In this document: positions 24,616 through 33,610 of the stretch, one piece after another
Position numbering within the stretch: the first letter of the stretch is position 1
How the letters are laid out: each line of letters begins with the position of its first letter
Source of the DNA: Nocardia sp. CY41
GTDB lineage: Bacteria > Actinomycetota > Actinomycetes > Mycobacteriales > Mycobacteriaceae
DNA: 64,000 nt
Assembly (NCBI RefSeq): GCF_009829325.1
Contig: NZ_VUOS01000029.1
Location: 42,457 to 106,456, forward strand
Reading direction: 5' to 3'
Made by a program: the position numbers and the translations under genes
Notes under the pieces: model-generated
The model's database searches: none
What the model saw: the letters and a program-made list of their open reading frames with translations, nothing else
Told to the model about the DNA's origin: nothing

Positions 24616-26244
24616 ATGTCTCAATCCCTTACTTCGCCTGATGTGGTTTACATCGCGGGCGCTGGCCCCACCGGATTGACCCTCGCGAACGAACTGGCGT
24701 CTCGCGGGGTGCCATGCCGCCTGTTCGACAAGAGGCCCGGCCCCGCCCAAACCTCCCGCGCGTTCACGCTTCAGCCTCGAACCGGAGAAGGTTACGCGCG
24801 TGGAAGCGGAAGGTGCATGGAGCATCTTCTCGCTGTCGGCAAGAAGCACAGAGGCTTGGCGTTCCACTTCCGTGGCGTCGAGGACGTCGAATACTTGGAT
24901 TTCACTGAGCTGGAGGATCGGTACGCGACTCCGTTTCCGCACATCCTCATCGTCGAGCAGAACGACACCGAGGCCGTGCTGCGGGAAGAGTTCGCCAGGC
25001 TCGGCGGTGTTATCGAGTGGAACACCGAACTGGTGGACCTCTCGACCGACGGTGACGGCAGGATCACCGCGGTCCTGCACCACACCGACAGCAGCGGCAG
25101 CGGTCTGGAGGAGGTTCACCCCGACTGGCTGGTGGGCTGCGACGGGGTGAACAGCACCGTCCGCGAGCTGGCCGGGTTCGGCTTCGAGGGCACCGACTAC
25201 ACCGGAATGCGATTCCGAATGATGGACGTCGAGGTATCGAATCCCTACCCCGGCAGCAAGAAGTGGATCGACTACTGGATCGACCCCAACCACATGCTGC
25301 TCACCACGGCGCTGCCGAGCGGGTACCGCTTTCTGATCAGCGATATGCGCGACGCGCCTCGGGCTGAAGCCCGACCCGATCCCATTGCCGCACGCGATTC
25401 ATTCCAGCCGGTGGTCTCGTCCTGGTTGCCCGATACGCGCCTCGGCGTTCCCAAGTGGTGCACCGAGTTCGACATCTGGAGGAGGACCGCGAGCGGCTAT
25501 CGCCGCGGCCGGATCCTGCTGGCCGGCGATTCCGCGCACATCTATAGCCCCGCGGCCGGGATGGGGATGAACACCTGCATCCAGGACGCGTTCAACCTCG
25601 GCTGGAAACTGGCGGCCGTGGCCACCGGTCGCGCCTCGGCAGCGCTACTGGACACCTACCAGGATCAACGGCTTCCGATCGCCGGTCAGGTGGGCGAGGC
25701 CAGCCACCTGCTGCATCTGATCATGATGGCGCACGGGAATTCGATCGACGCCCGTCGCGAGATCCTTGCGCGGCCCGGATTCCACGGTGAGGCGGCCGCT
25801 CTGATCGCTGGGTTGACCTACCACTACCGCGGCCTGATCGCGCAGCCGCCGGGGTTGACACCCATCCTCGGCGGTCTCACCCCGGGGGACCGGGCACCCG
25901 ACGCGCGCATCACTTCAGCGACGAGCGTGCACAACCTGCTGGCTCACCCCGGCTCCACCTTGCTCGTGCTGCAATCCGACCCGCACTCGACAGTCGGCGC
26001 CGACGCCGCCGCGGCCGCCGCACCTTTCCGCGATTTGCTGCGAACCGCTGTGATCACCCCACCCGGGTCGACTGCTCCGCCGTGTGGTCTGGCAGCAGAT
26101 GACATGCGGGTCTTCGAACGCTATGGCCATCCCCGTGAGGACACGCTGTGTCTGGTACTGCCCGACGGATACATCGGCATGCGGGGCCTCGCGCCCGACC
26201 GGGAGACGCTGCGCACCACGCTCGAGGCGGCGGTGCTGACATGA
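24616..26244 (+). CDS. FAD-dependent aromatic-type monooxygenase
   Basis: 542 residues behind GAAGGAA. A group A flavoprotein hydroxylase of the PheA/TfdB (FAD_binding_3) type: GAGPTGLTLA near the N-terminus, GCDGVNSTVR (DG motif), GRILLAGDSAHIYSPAAGMGMN (GD motif; first 20 residues shown as position about 294-315) and a C-terminal thioredoxin-like domain. The usual RTLE region reads RTGEGYARGSGRCMEHLLAVG-like sequence (cited by position, about residues 55-76), which deviates locally from the family. Members hydroxylate phenolic or polyketide substrates; substrate here unknown. Confidence 0.9.
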   Translation: MSQSLTSPDVVYIAGAGPTGLTLANELASRGVPCRLFDKRPGPAQTSRAFTLQPRTGEGYARGSGRCMEHLLAVGKKHRGLAFHFRGVEDVEYLDFTELEDRYATPFPHILIVEQNDTEAVLREEFARLGGVIEWNTELVDLSTDGDGRITAVLHHTDSSGSGLEEVHPDWLVGCDGVNSTVRELAGFGFEGTDYTGMRFRMMDVEVSNPYPGSKKWIDYWIDPNHMLLTTALPSGYRFLISDMRDAPRAEARPDPIAARDSFQPVVSSWLPDTRLGVPKWCTEFDIWRRTASGYRRGRILLAGDSAHIYSPAAGMGMNTCIQDAFNLGWKLAAVATGRASAALLDTYQDQRLPIAGQVGEASHLLHLIMMAHGNSIDARREILARPGFHGEAAALIAGLTYHYRGLIAQPPGLTPILGGLTPGDRAPDARITSATSVHNLLAHPGSTLLVLQSDPHSTVGADAAAAAAPFRDLLRTAVITPPGSTAPPCGLAADDMRVFERYGHPREDTLCLVLPDGYIGMRGLAPDRETLRTTLEAAVLT

Positions 26245-26801
26245 TCTCGGACACCCGACGCCAGGCGCCTTCCTCCACTGCCCTACTGGTCACCAACAAA
26301 CCCGACGGACGGCGCAGGCCCACCGAAGACGGTCCCCGTGACTCGCGAGTGGGCGAGCCGATCCGTCTAGGGTGTGCGGCGCGGGGTCCATTGCCGTTGA
26401 GTGCGCTGGCGACCCACCGCGCACGTCCGGTCGTCATCGGTTTGTTGCGCACTGATCGGCATGGTTGCTCGAATGGCGAGCTCGCGCGTGCGGTGGTCGA
26501 GGCGCAGGAGACATCGATGCTGGCGATGGCCGACCGGCACCGGTGGTGGATGGCCGCATTGGTGCGCTTGCCGCTGGGGACTGGGGAGGTCACCGATCCG
26601 ATCGATCATCTACTGGCGCAGGTACGTGACCGTCGGGCAGACGCGGTGGTGGTGTCCGACCGCCAGTGTCTGACCGATCTGTCGGGGCGCGACCGCCTGG
26701 AGATGGTGTGCCGGGAGTGTTTCGTCGCAATGACCTCTTCAGGGCAGTTGTGGCCCTGCACCACGGCCGTGGGGGCGGTTCCATCGAGGTCTTGGTTGTG
26801 A
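26241..26801 (+). CDS. hypothetical protein overlapping the monooxygenase
   Basis: 186 residues. The ATG overlaps the monooxygenase stop (ATGA). Contains RPVVIGLLRTDRHGCSNGEL, ADAVVVSDRQCLTDLSGRDRL and VCRECFVAM; the middle resembles a small alpha/beta domain with a resolvase-like YLR/LLR start. Not confidently assigned. Translational coupling suggests it could act with the monooxygenase or belong to the following ImmA module. Confidence 0.6.
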   Translation: MISDTRRQAPSSTALLVTNKPDGRRRPTEDGPRDSRVGEPIRLGCAARGPLPLSALATHRARPVVIGLLRTDRHGCSNGELARAVVEAQETSMLAMADRHRWWMAALVRLPLGTGEVTDPIDHLLAQVRDRRADAVVVSDRQCLTDLSGRDRLEMVCRECFVAMTSSGQLWPCTTAVGAVPSRSWL

Positions 26802-26874
26802 ACACCATATGCAGTCGATCGGCGCCGCGGCACAGACCCGGCCATCACCGGCGTGCAGGAGGGCAGTGATCGCG

Positions 26875-27513
26875 ATGTCGGGATGGGAGACGGTGGCCAC
26901 AGTCGCGGTGGATGTCGCGGCAATTAGTCCTGTACTCGCCGCGCTCGCAACCATGGCATCGGCCAGACACCTCGGGAGGTGGAATAGCCTCCGGATTCCA
27001 GTACCGTCCATCCGGTTGCAGAGTCAGTCATCGAGACGTTCAAGACTCGAATCGCTCGTCGACAGGCTTCAGCTGAGGAAAGGCTGGACCGTCGACGACC
27101 TCGTCACTTCGGTGGAGCAGATGCGCGGGCGGAGGATCGTGCGATCGCCACTGCCAGAAAATATGCCGGTAGGGCTGTGCGGACTGTGGCTGGCCCGTTC
27201 GGATGACGACGTCGTTCTCCATCGCAAGACGTCGGATCCGGTGATGTTGCGGCATGTGGTCGCTCATGAAGTCGCTCATATGCTGCTCGACCACGGTGGC
27301 GGAACCTCGCCCGGTGAGCTGGCGGCGTTGCTGGTCGGCCTGGACGGCGGCAGTGGCCTCGGTTCGAGTGAGTCGACTGTACGGACTGCTCGCGGGATCA
27401 GCGCCTACGACGACGAATGCGAATACGAAGCAGAGCTGCTGGCGACGATGATCGTCACCGGGGGCCGCAAGCAGCGCCTCCTTCGGCGTGCCCACAGGAT
27501 GTCGGCGCTCTGA
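26875..27513 (+). CDS. ImmA/IrrE-type metallopeptidase
   Basis: About 212 residues; an in-frame ATG at 26809 is an alternative start but lacks a ribosome site. The zinc motif HVVAHEVAHMLLDHGG (HExxH plus a third residue further on) and CGLWLARSDDDVVLH match ImmA/IrrE family proteins, which cleave repressors or act with XRE partners. The N-terminal ~70 residues carry a hydrophobic stretch. Its stop overlaps the next ATG (TGATG), a pairing with DUF6545 seen in actinobacteria. Confidence 0.8.
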   Translation: MSGWETVATVAVDVAAISPVLAALATMASARHLGRWNSLRIPVPSIRLQSQSSRRSRLESLVDRLQLRKGWTVDDLVTSVEQMRGRRIVRSPLPENMPVGLCGLWLARSDDDVVLHRKTSDPVMLRHVVAHEVAHMLLDHGGGTSPGELAALLVGLDGGSGLGSSESTVRTARGISAYDDECEYEAELLATMIVTGGRKQRLLRRAHRMSAL

Positions 27514-28052
27514 TGTGGAATCGGCTTGCAGATTGGCTGCTAGTCCTGTCGGTAGGGCGAGCGGTAGTGCAGCTGCTGCGCCTGGATCGGGATTCGCGTG
27601 CGTTCCGTCGTCTGTACCCGGTGTGGCACGACCTAACTGCGGCGACGCCGGGGGTCGTGTTGACTTTGCGCCCCGGGGACCGACGCGGATCCTCGACCGC
27701 CGAACGGCTTCACCGCCGCCGTGTAGAGATTTTGGACGCGGCTGCCATCGTCGGGCGATGGGCGGTGCCGCTACCAGAGGACGTTGACCGGCTGGTGGAC
27801 AACAGCGATGTGCCCGAAGAAGATCGGGACGCGCTGCGAAGGGTAGTCGAACTGGCTGCCGCGTCTCGGCGGCTGGTCACGATCGGCGGAGCACACCGGG
27901 CCGGGGATCCGCCACTGAGTCACTATTGCGTGCCGGATGTGAAAACGCTTGTGCGATGGTGGCAGCAGGCTCAGGATTTGGCTGACCGCGCCCACCACCA
28001 GGGCAGCGCAGCGGCGAGGCCGATTCCTCTGCGTTACAGGTACTCTCGCTGA
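27513..28052 (+). CDS. DUF6545 / MAB_1171c C-terminal-like protein
   Basis: 179 residues. Motifs FRRLYPVWHDLTAATPGV and RLHRRRVEILDAAAI match the conserved C-terminal domain of MAB_1171c family proteins, here as a short protein with only one weak hydrophobic N-terminal segment (LLVLSVGRAVVQLL). Coupled to the ImmA-like gene. Family members have no established function. Confidence 0.7.
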   Translation: MWNRLADWLLVLSVGRAVVQLLRLDRDSRAFRRLYPVWHDLTAATPGVVLTLRPGDRRGSSTAERLHRRRVEILDAAAIVGRWAVPLPEDVDRLVDNSDVPEEDRDALRRVVELAAASRRLVTIGGAHRAGDPPLSHYCVPDVKTLVRWWQQAQDLADRAHHQGSAAARPIPLRYRYSR

Positions 28053-28520
28053 CCGTCATCCATTCCTTCGAGTGGCGGATTCCATGGCTGGGGTAGTCGA
28101 GGCTCGCTGCGATTGGGCGCCGGTCCCGGCCGACCGGACAGCACATCGCCACCCTAGGTCTGCACATCGGGCATCGCACGCAGGCCGTGAAGGCGCTGTT
28201 AGGCCGTGGGTTGCGGTCACACAAAGCCGCCGGATGGCATATTTCTCCTTTGACATTCCTATTATATTCACATAGTTTTCCTTTTGGGTCGCTTGGAGTG
28301 CTTGGTCGACCGAGGCCGGACACTCCGCCGGGGAGGAACAAATGTCTTACATGCACAGCATCATGTCGACGATGCGGGCGTGGCCTTGCGTTTCGCCTCT
28401 GAGCGCTCGTACGCGCAGCCGGATCACAGCGAGCCCACCGTGCGCCGCTGGTTTCGGCTGCGAGGCGGAGTCGGAAGGATTCCGCCACTTCGTGGTATCG
28501 GATCTCAGGAAAGAACTGTG
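28053..28520 (+). promoter_or_regulatory. gene-free region with promoter of DUF4189-like gene
   Basis: A 470-bp stretch without a credible gene. An AT-rich island holds TTGACA (28250-28255), a 17-bp spacer and TAGTTT (28273-28278), a good sigma70-type promoter about 240 bp before the secreted-protein start. Nothing else clear. Confidence 0.5.
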
Positions 28521-28958
28521 ATGATGTCTCTGGCTCGAAAGCTCACCATTGCCCTGCTCGCTGGAGCTGCATCGCTCACCTTCGTAGGTGGTGGGACGGC
28601 GCATGCCGAGGGGAACGAATTCGGGGCGATCGCCGTGGAGAAGTCCCCGGGCCCGTTCGGTGCGACGTACTTCTACGGATCTCATGGTCCTACTGCCGAA
28701 GTCGCGAGGCAGGCAGCGGCTTCACGGTGCGGCGAGGAGTCGGGCAACGCGGAAGCTGTCTGTGACCTGATCACGTGGACCAACGCCTGCGTGGCAGCTG
28801 CTACGCGCGGTGCGGATCTTCAATGGGCCGAGGGGCCGAATCGCGACATCGCCATTCAGAACGCGCTGGGGTTGTCCAACGCCGTCGGCGCTACCGGAAG
28901 CGCCATCCCGCTTCCCGCGGCAATCAGCTACGTCGCATGCACTCCGAGCGTGGAATGA
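28521..28958 (+). CDS. secreted DUF4189-type protein
   Basis: 145 residues behind AGGAAAG. Signal peptide MMSLARKLTIALLAGAASL with a likely AHA cleavage site near residue 31. The mature part shows the DUF4189 pattern: FGAIAVEKSPGPFGATYFYG, AARQAAASRCG and a paired Cys layout (CGEES, CDLITW, CVAAA, C at the end), consistent with two disulfides. Exported; function unknown. A second in-frame ATG follows immediately. Confidence 0.82.
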   Translation: MMSLARKLTIALLAGAASLTFVGGGTAHAEGNEFGAIAVEKSPGPFGATYFYGSHGPTAEVARQAAASRCGEESGNAEAVCDLITWTNACVAAATRGADLQWAEGPNRDIAIQNALGLSNAVGATGSAIPLPAAISYVACTPSVE

Positions 28959-29358
28959 CGCGTCCGGGTCCGCCGGTGACACAAGGCTGGTTGTGCGCAG
29001 ATATGGCCCCGGCCAACCGGCGGACCCTTCTGCACCGGTGGACCCAGCGCCCTGGGCGGCGCGCTGACCACGGTCGAGCGTTCTTGTAACCGCCGCGCAG
29101 ATCGGATTCATTCGCCTGATCGGCATCGGCCCGTCGGCCCACACTGCACTACGGGACGCTGCGTTGGGCCTAAGACTTGGGAGGGGGCCCGGCGTGTGGG
29201 CGTGGAGCAGAACGGTCGCCGAATACGCTGCTGGGACGGCGTGGACGCGGCGGCGCGTCGTTGAAGGCGCCGGGCCCAGGTACGGCGAAGCCCGGCACGT
29301 CGAGCGATCAGCCGATCCAGGCATCGAAAGTGTGTTCGATTTGGGGTATGGTCCCGAT
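28959..29358. other. gene-free stretch
   Basis: 400 bp without a gene I can support. The last part holds TATGGT (29347-29352), seven bases before the ATG at 29359, fitting a -10 element of a leaderless transcript. Confidence 0.4.
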
Positions 29359-29553
29359 ATGCCGGAGACAACGCCCAGCGGTTTCGCCGAGAGGCAGATC
29401 GCTGCGGTGCGGCGTCAACTGCTCGATGCGGCGGCGTTCGGCAAGGTGATTTCCCCTGATCAGCTGGAACATATGGCGGCCAACCTCTCGGCGGCGCTGG
29501 AGGACCCCCGGTTCGCCGCGCCGCGAGGGGACTCGGGCAAGCGGCAGGAGTGA
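29359..29553 (+). CDS. small hypothetical protein
   Basis: 64 residues, soluble and helical (AERQIAAVRRQLLDAAAFGKV, EHMAANLSAALED). TATGGT close upstream suggests leaderless initiation. Convergent with ispG; only 51 bp separate the ends. Not recognised. Confidence 0.5.
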   Translation: MPETTPSGFAERQIAAVRRQLLDAAAFGKVISPDQLEHMAANLSAALEDPRFAAPRGDSGKRQE

Positions 29554-29604
29554 TCCCTGTCGCTGCACTGACGCCGGCGCGGCCGGGATATCTGATGGTT
29601 TCGA

Positions 29605-30795
29605 CTAGCTGAGCTGTTCGAGATGGGCGAGCGTGGTGTGTGCGCCAGGTGCGGGGGAACAGCCCGCATCCTCGCCCATCTCCTCGGCGATGCGCATCGC
29701 CTCTTCGATGAGCGTCTCCACGATCTGCGCCTCCGGGACGGTCTTGATGACCTCGCCCTTGACGAAGATCTGGCCCTTGCCGTTGCCGGAGGCCACACCC
29801 AGGTCCGCCTCGCGCGCCTCGCCGGGGCCGTTCACGACACAGCCCATCACGGCCACCCGCAGCGGCACCGCCATGCCTTCCAGGCCCGCGGTCACCTCGT
29901 TGGCCAGCGTGTACACGTCGACCTGGGCGCGCCCGCAGGACGGGCACGACACGATCTCCAGCTTGCGCGGACGCAGGTTCAGCGATTGCAGGATCTGCCC
30001 GCCGACCTTGACCTCCTCGGCGGGCGGTGCGGACAGCGACACGCGGATCGTGTCGCCGATACCCTCCGACAGCAGCGCGCCGAACGCCACCGCCGACTTG
30101 ATCGTGCCCTGGAACGCCGGGCCCGCCTCGGTAACGCCGAGGTGCAACGGGTAGTCGCACTGCGCGGCCAGCTGACGGTAGGCCTCCACCATGACCACCG
30201 GGTCGTTGTGCTTGACCGAGATCTTGATGTCGCCGAACCCGTGCTCCTCGAACAGGCCCGCCTCCCACAGCGCCGACTCCACCAGCGCCTCCGGCGTGGC
30301 CTTGCCGTACTTCTCCAGCATCCGCTTGTCCAGCGAACCGGCGTTCACACCGATGCGGATCGGAATCCCGGCGGCACCCGCGGCTCTTGCCACCTCCTTG
30401 ACCCGGCCGTCGAACTCCTTGATGTTGCCGGGGTTGACCCGCACCGCGGCGCATCCGGCCTCGATCGCGGCGAAGATGTAGCGCGGCTGGAAGTGGATGT
30501 CGGCGATCACCGGGATCTGGGATTTCGCCGCGATCGTGGCCAGCGCGTCCGCGTCCTCCTGACGCGGGCAGGCCACCCGCACGATGTCGCACCCCGACGC
30601 GGTCAACTCCGCGATCTGCTGCAGGGTGGCGTTCACATCGTGCGTCTTGGTCGTGGTCATGGACTGCACCGAGATCGGGTGGTCGCTGCCCACCCCGACG
30701 CGGCCGACCTGAAGTTGACGGGTTTTGCGGCGTGGCCGCAGCGTCGCGGGTGGTGGGGTGGGGGCGGGAAGATAGACCGGTGCATGCGTGGTCAT
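29605..30795 (-). CDS. ispG: 4-hydroxy-3-methylbut-2-enyl-diphosphate synthase
   Basis: 396 residues from the ATG at 30795, overlapping the dxs stop (ATGA). Catalyses the penultimate MEP-pathway step (ME-cPP to HMBPP) with a 4Fe-4S cluster. TIM-barrel motifs ISVQSMTTTKTHDV and RVNPGNIKEFD, and the cluster cysteines in SCPSCGR and GCVVNGPGEA are present; length is normal for actinobacterial IspG. Last gene of the terpene operon. Probably an extra copy next to the housekeeping one (inference), raising flux-limiting steps for the adjacent cyclase. Confidence 0.95.
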   Translation of the reverse strand: MTTHAPVYLPAPTPPPATLRPRRKTRQLQVGRVGVGSDHPISVQSMTTTKTHDVNATLQQIAELTASGCDIVRVACPRQEDADALATIAAKSQIPVIADIHFQPRYIFAAIEAGCAAVRVNPGNIKEFDGRVKEVARAAGAAGIPIRIGVNAGSLDKRMLEKYGKATPEALVESALWEAGLFEEHGFGDIKISVKHNDPVVMVEAYRQLAAQCDYPLHLGVTEAGPAFQGTIKSAVAFGALLSEGIGDTIRVSLSAPPAEEVKVGGQILQSLNLRPRKLEIVSCPSCGRAQVDVYTLANEVTAGLEGMAVPLRVAVMGCVVNGPGEAREADLGVASGNGKGQIFVKGEVIKTVPEAQIVETLIEEAMRIAEEMGEDAGCSPAPGAHTTLAHLEQLS

Positions 30796-32645
30796 GGCGC
30801 ACTCCAGGTGACGGCGGGCAGTGCGGCCGCCGGCGCGGGGCCCGGCGGGGCAGCCAGTAGCGTGCGGCAGTCGGCGGCGATGCCGGTGCTGGTGAGTCCG
30901 CAGTGGGACAGCAGCTCGGCGCGGCTGGCGTGCGGGAGGTAGCCGGTGGGGACGCCGAGGGTTCGAATCACGGCCGGGGAGTGGGGAGAGCGCTCGGTGA
31001 CGGCGTGCACGAGGCGGGCGCCGATGCCGCCGTCGACCAGGCCGTCTTCGACGGTCACGGTGGCGCGGTGGCGGGCGACGAGTCCGAACAGCGCTGGGTT
31101 GAGTGGTGTGACCCATCGCGGATCGACGACGGTGACTCCGGTTCCCTGTTCGGTGAGTTCGGCGGCCGCGGTCAGGCACGGCGCGGCCATGGCCCCGACC
31201 GCGACGATCAGCACGTCAAGTGGCAGGTGGGGGCTGCGGTAGAGGATATCGAGCCCATCCATCCGGGCTTCGGCCGAAAGATTCTGTCCGACTGCGGCTT
31301 TCGGGAAGCGCAGGGCAGTGGGTCCGTGGATGCCGATCGCTTCGCGTAGTAGTGCTCGCAAGGACGCGGGGTCGCGTGGGCAGGCGATCCGCATCCCGGG
31401 GACGCTGCTGAGCAGCGCCAGGTCCCATAGGCCGTGATGGCTGGGTCCGTCGGGGCCGGTGATTCCGGCGCGGTCGAGGACGAGGGTGACGGCCGCCTGG
31501 TGCAGGCCGATGTCGTAGAGGGCTTGGTCGAGCGCGCGCGGCAGGAATGTGGAGTACAGCGTGACCACGGGGTGCAGGCCGCTGCTGGCCATGCCCGCGG
31601 CGGCCGCCAGCATGTGCTGCTCGGCAATCCCGGAATCGATCACGCGGTGCGGGTGGGTGGCCGATAGTGCGCCCAAGCCGGTGGGCAGCCGCATCGCGGC
31701 CGTGGCGGCGACGATCGCCGGGTTGCTGTCGGCGAGCGTGGCAAGCTCGTCGCCGAACACATCGGTCCATGTCGGTGTCGGTGGTGTGGTCGGTTGGCCG
31801 GTGGCCGGGTCGATCACTCCGCAGGCGTGCATCCGGTCGGCCGTGTTGTTCTCGGCCGGCTCGTACCCTTTGCCTTTCTCGGTGACGGCGTGGACCACGA
31901 TCGGCCGCGCCGATTCGCGCGCGCGGGTCAGTGCGGTGGTGATGGCCTCGATATCGTGTCCGTCGATGGGCCCTATGTACTCGAATCCCATGAGTTGAAA
32001 GAGGTTTTCGCCTCGGGTGGTTCCGTCGCGTAGCTGCGCGAGATGGGTCGCGATCTGGCCGACTGTGGCGTCGTAGCTGCGAGCGTTGTCGTTGACGACG
32101 ACGACCACGGGCGCAGCGTCGGCGCCGAGGTTATTGAGGCCTTCCCAGGCGACGCCGCCGGTGAGTGCGCCGTCGCCGATCACGGCGACCACCCGGCGGC
32201 CGGTATCGCCACGCAGATGAAACCCGCGGGCCAGGCCGTGCGCGTGGGCGATACTCACCGAGGCGTGTGACGATTCCAGCCAATCGTGCGCTGACTCCGC
32301 CCGGCTGGGATACCCGGACAGGCCGCCCTTGCGGCGCAGGGTGTGGAACTGCCCAGCGCGGCCGGTGATGATTTTGTGCGTGTAGGCCTGATGGCCGGTG
32401 TCGAAAATGATCGGGTCGCGCGGTGAGTCGAACACCCGGTGCAGGGCGATCGTGAGCTCCACCGTGCCCAGCGAAGCGCCCAGGTGCCCACCGGTGGCAG
32501 CGACCTGCTGGATCAGGTGGGCGCGAACCTCATCGGCCAGTACCCGTAGCTGCGCTGCGTCGAGTCGGGTGATGTCGTTGGGTTCGGAGATGGACGCCAG
32601 CACACCCGCCGTCCTCGCCGGCCGGGCGGCGTCCGGGCGGGTCAT
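30792..32645 (-). CDS. dxs: 1-deoxy-D-xylulose-5-phosphate synthase
   Basis: 617 residues from the ATG at 32645, overlapping the ispH stop. Makes DXP from pyruvate and glyceraldehyde 3-phosphate with thiamine diphosphate. Visible motifs: GHLGASLGTVELTIALH, DTGHQAYTHKI, the ThDP motif GDGALTGGVAWEGLNN, and the transketolase domain (GIAEQHM, DRAGITGPDGPSHHG). Full-length compared with usual ~620-640. First committed MEP step, often limiting, and placed here within the terpene operon. Confidence 0.96.
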   Translation of the reverse strand: MTRPDAARPARTAGVLASISEPNDITRLDAAQLRVLADEVRAHLIQQVAATGGHLGASLGTVELTIALHRVFDSPRDPIIFDTGHQAYTHKIITGRAGQFHTLRRKGGLSGYPSRAESAHDWLESSHASVSIAHAHGLARGFHLRGDTGRRVVAVIGDGALTGGVAWEGLNNLGADAAPVVVVVNDNARSYDATVGQIATHLAQLRDGTTRGENLFQLMGFEYIGPIDGHDIEAITTALTRARESARPIVVHAVTEKGKGYEPAENNTADRMHACGVIDPATGQPTTPPTPTWTDVFGDELATLADSNPAIVAATAAMRLPTGLGALSATHPHRVIDSGIAEQHMLAAAAGMASSGLHPVVTLYSTFLPRALDQALYDIGLHQAAVTLVLDRAGITGPDGPSHHGLWDLALLSSVPGMRIACPRDPASLRALLREAIGIHGPTALRFPKAAVGQNLSAEARMDGLDILYRSPHLPLDVLIVAVGAMAAPCLTAAAELTEQGTGVTVVDPRWVTPLNPALFGLVARHRATVTVEDGLVDGGIGARLVHAVTERSPHSPAVIRTLGVPTGYLPHASRAELLSHCGLTSTGIAADCRTLLAAPPGPAPAAALPAVTWSAP

Positions 32646-33610
32646 GACTGCCTCTGTGGCTTGGGGCCCGGCAGCTGGCGCGGCGGCGCGAACCGCATGG
32701 ATTCGGTAGTGATTTCGCGTTCGAGCACGTGCACGGGTCCGCGGGCGCGCAGCGCGTCGAGGACCTGGCCGACGAGTTCGGGCGGGGTGGAGGCGCCCGC
32801 GGTCACACCGATGGTCTCGGCGTGCTCGAGCCACGCCTGGTCGATGTCCGTGGCGTCGTCGATCAGGTAGGCCGCGGTGCGCGCGCGGCGGGCCAACTCG
32901 ACCAGGCGCTGTGAGTTGGATGAGTTGCGGGAGCCGATGACCAGCAGCACGTCCGCGTCGTCCACGACTGCGCGCACGGCGTTCTGCCGGTTGGTGGTGG
33001 CGTAGCAGATGTCTTCGGACGGCGGCTCTTTGAGTCCGGGGTAGCGAGCGCGCAATGCGTCGATCACCGCGGTGGTCTCGTCCACTGCGAGCGTCGTCTG
33101 CGTCAGCACCGCCACCGGGGTGTCATCGGGGAGTTCGAGTGATGCCACGTCCTCGGCTGTCTCCACGAGCACGGTCGCGTCCGGCGCCACGCCGAGCGTG
33201 CCGACTGCCTCTTCGTGCCCGGCATGGCCGATCAGGACGATACGATCGCCTCGGCGAGCGAACCGCTCGGCCTCGTGATGGACCTTGCGGACCAGCGGGC
33301 ACGTCGCGTCGACGACTCTCAGACCGCGGCGGTCAGCTTCGGCGTGCACCGCAGGCGATACACCGTGCGCGGAGAACACCACAGTGGCGGCGTCCGGCAC
33401 AGGGTCGGGAATGTCGTCGAGTTCGTCGATGAAGATGGCGCCGCGCGCGGCGAGTGCGGCGACGACGTGCCGGTTGTGCACGATCTGCTTGCGGACGAAC
33501 ACCGGACCGGGCGCATTCGCCAAGGCCCGCTCGACGGTTTCGATTGCCCGCTCGACGCCCGCGCAGTAGCTGCGGGGCGAGGCCAGCAGCACAGTGGTGG
33601 TCGTGCTCAT
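32642..33610 (-). CDS. ispH: 4-hydroxy-3-methylbut-2-enyl diphosphate reductase
   Basis: 322 residues from the ATG at 33610, overlapping the terpene synthase stop. Last MEP step (HMBPP to IPP/DMAPP). The three Fe-S cysteines are in SYCAGVERAIE, DATCPLVRKVH and DICYATTNRQ; HGVSPAVH and GSRNSSNSQRL are the other signatures. Length is typical. Coupled on both sides, so it is strictly part of this operon. Confidence 0.96.
   Translation of the reverse strand: MSTTTTVLLASPRSYCAGVERAIETVERALANAPGPVFVRKQIVHNRHVVAALAARGAIFIDELDDIPDPVPDAATVVFSAHGVSPAVHAEADRRGLRVVDATCPLVRKVHHEAERFARRGDRIVLIGHAGHEEAVGTLGVAPDATVLVETAEDVASLELPDDTPVAVLTQTTLAVDETTAVIDALRARYPGLKEPPSEDICYATTNRQNAVRAVVDDADVLLVIGSRNSSNSQRLVELARRARTAAYLIDDATDIDQAWLEHAETIGVTAGASTPPELVGQVLDALRARGPVHVLEREITTESMRFAPPRQLPGPKPQRQS

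Noticed and set aside
29623..30942. 439-codon plus-strand frame
   Set aside because: Antisense to ispG and dxs.
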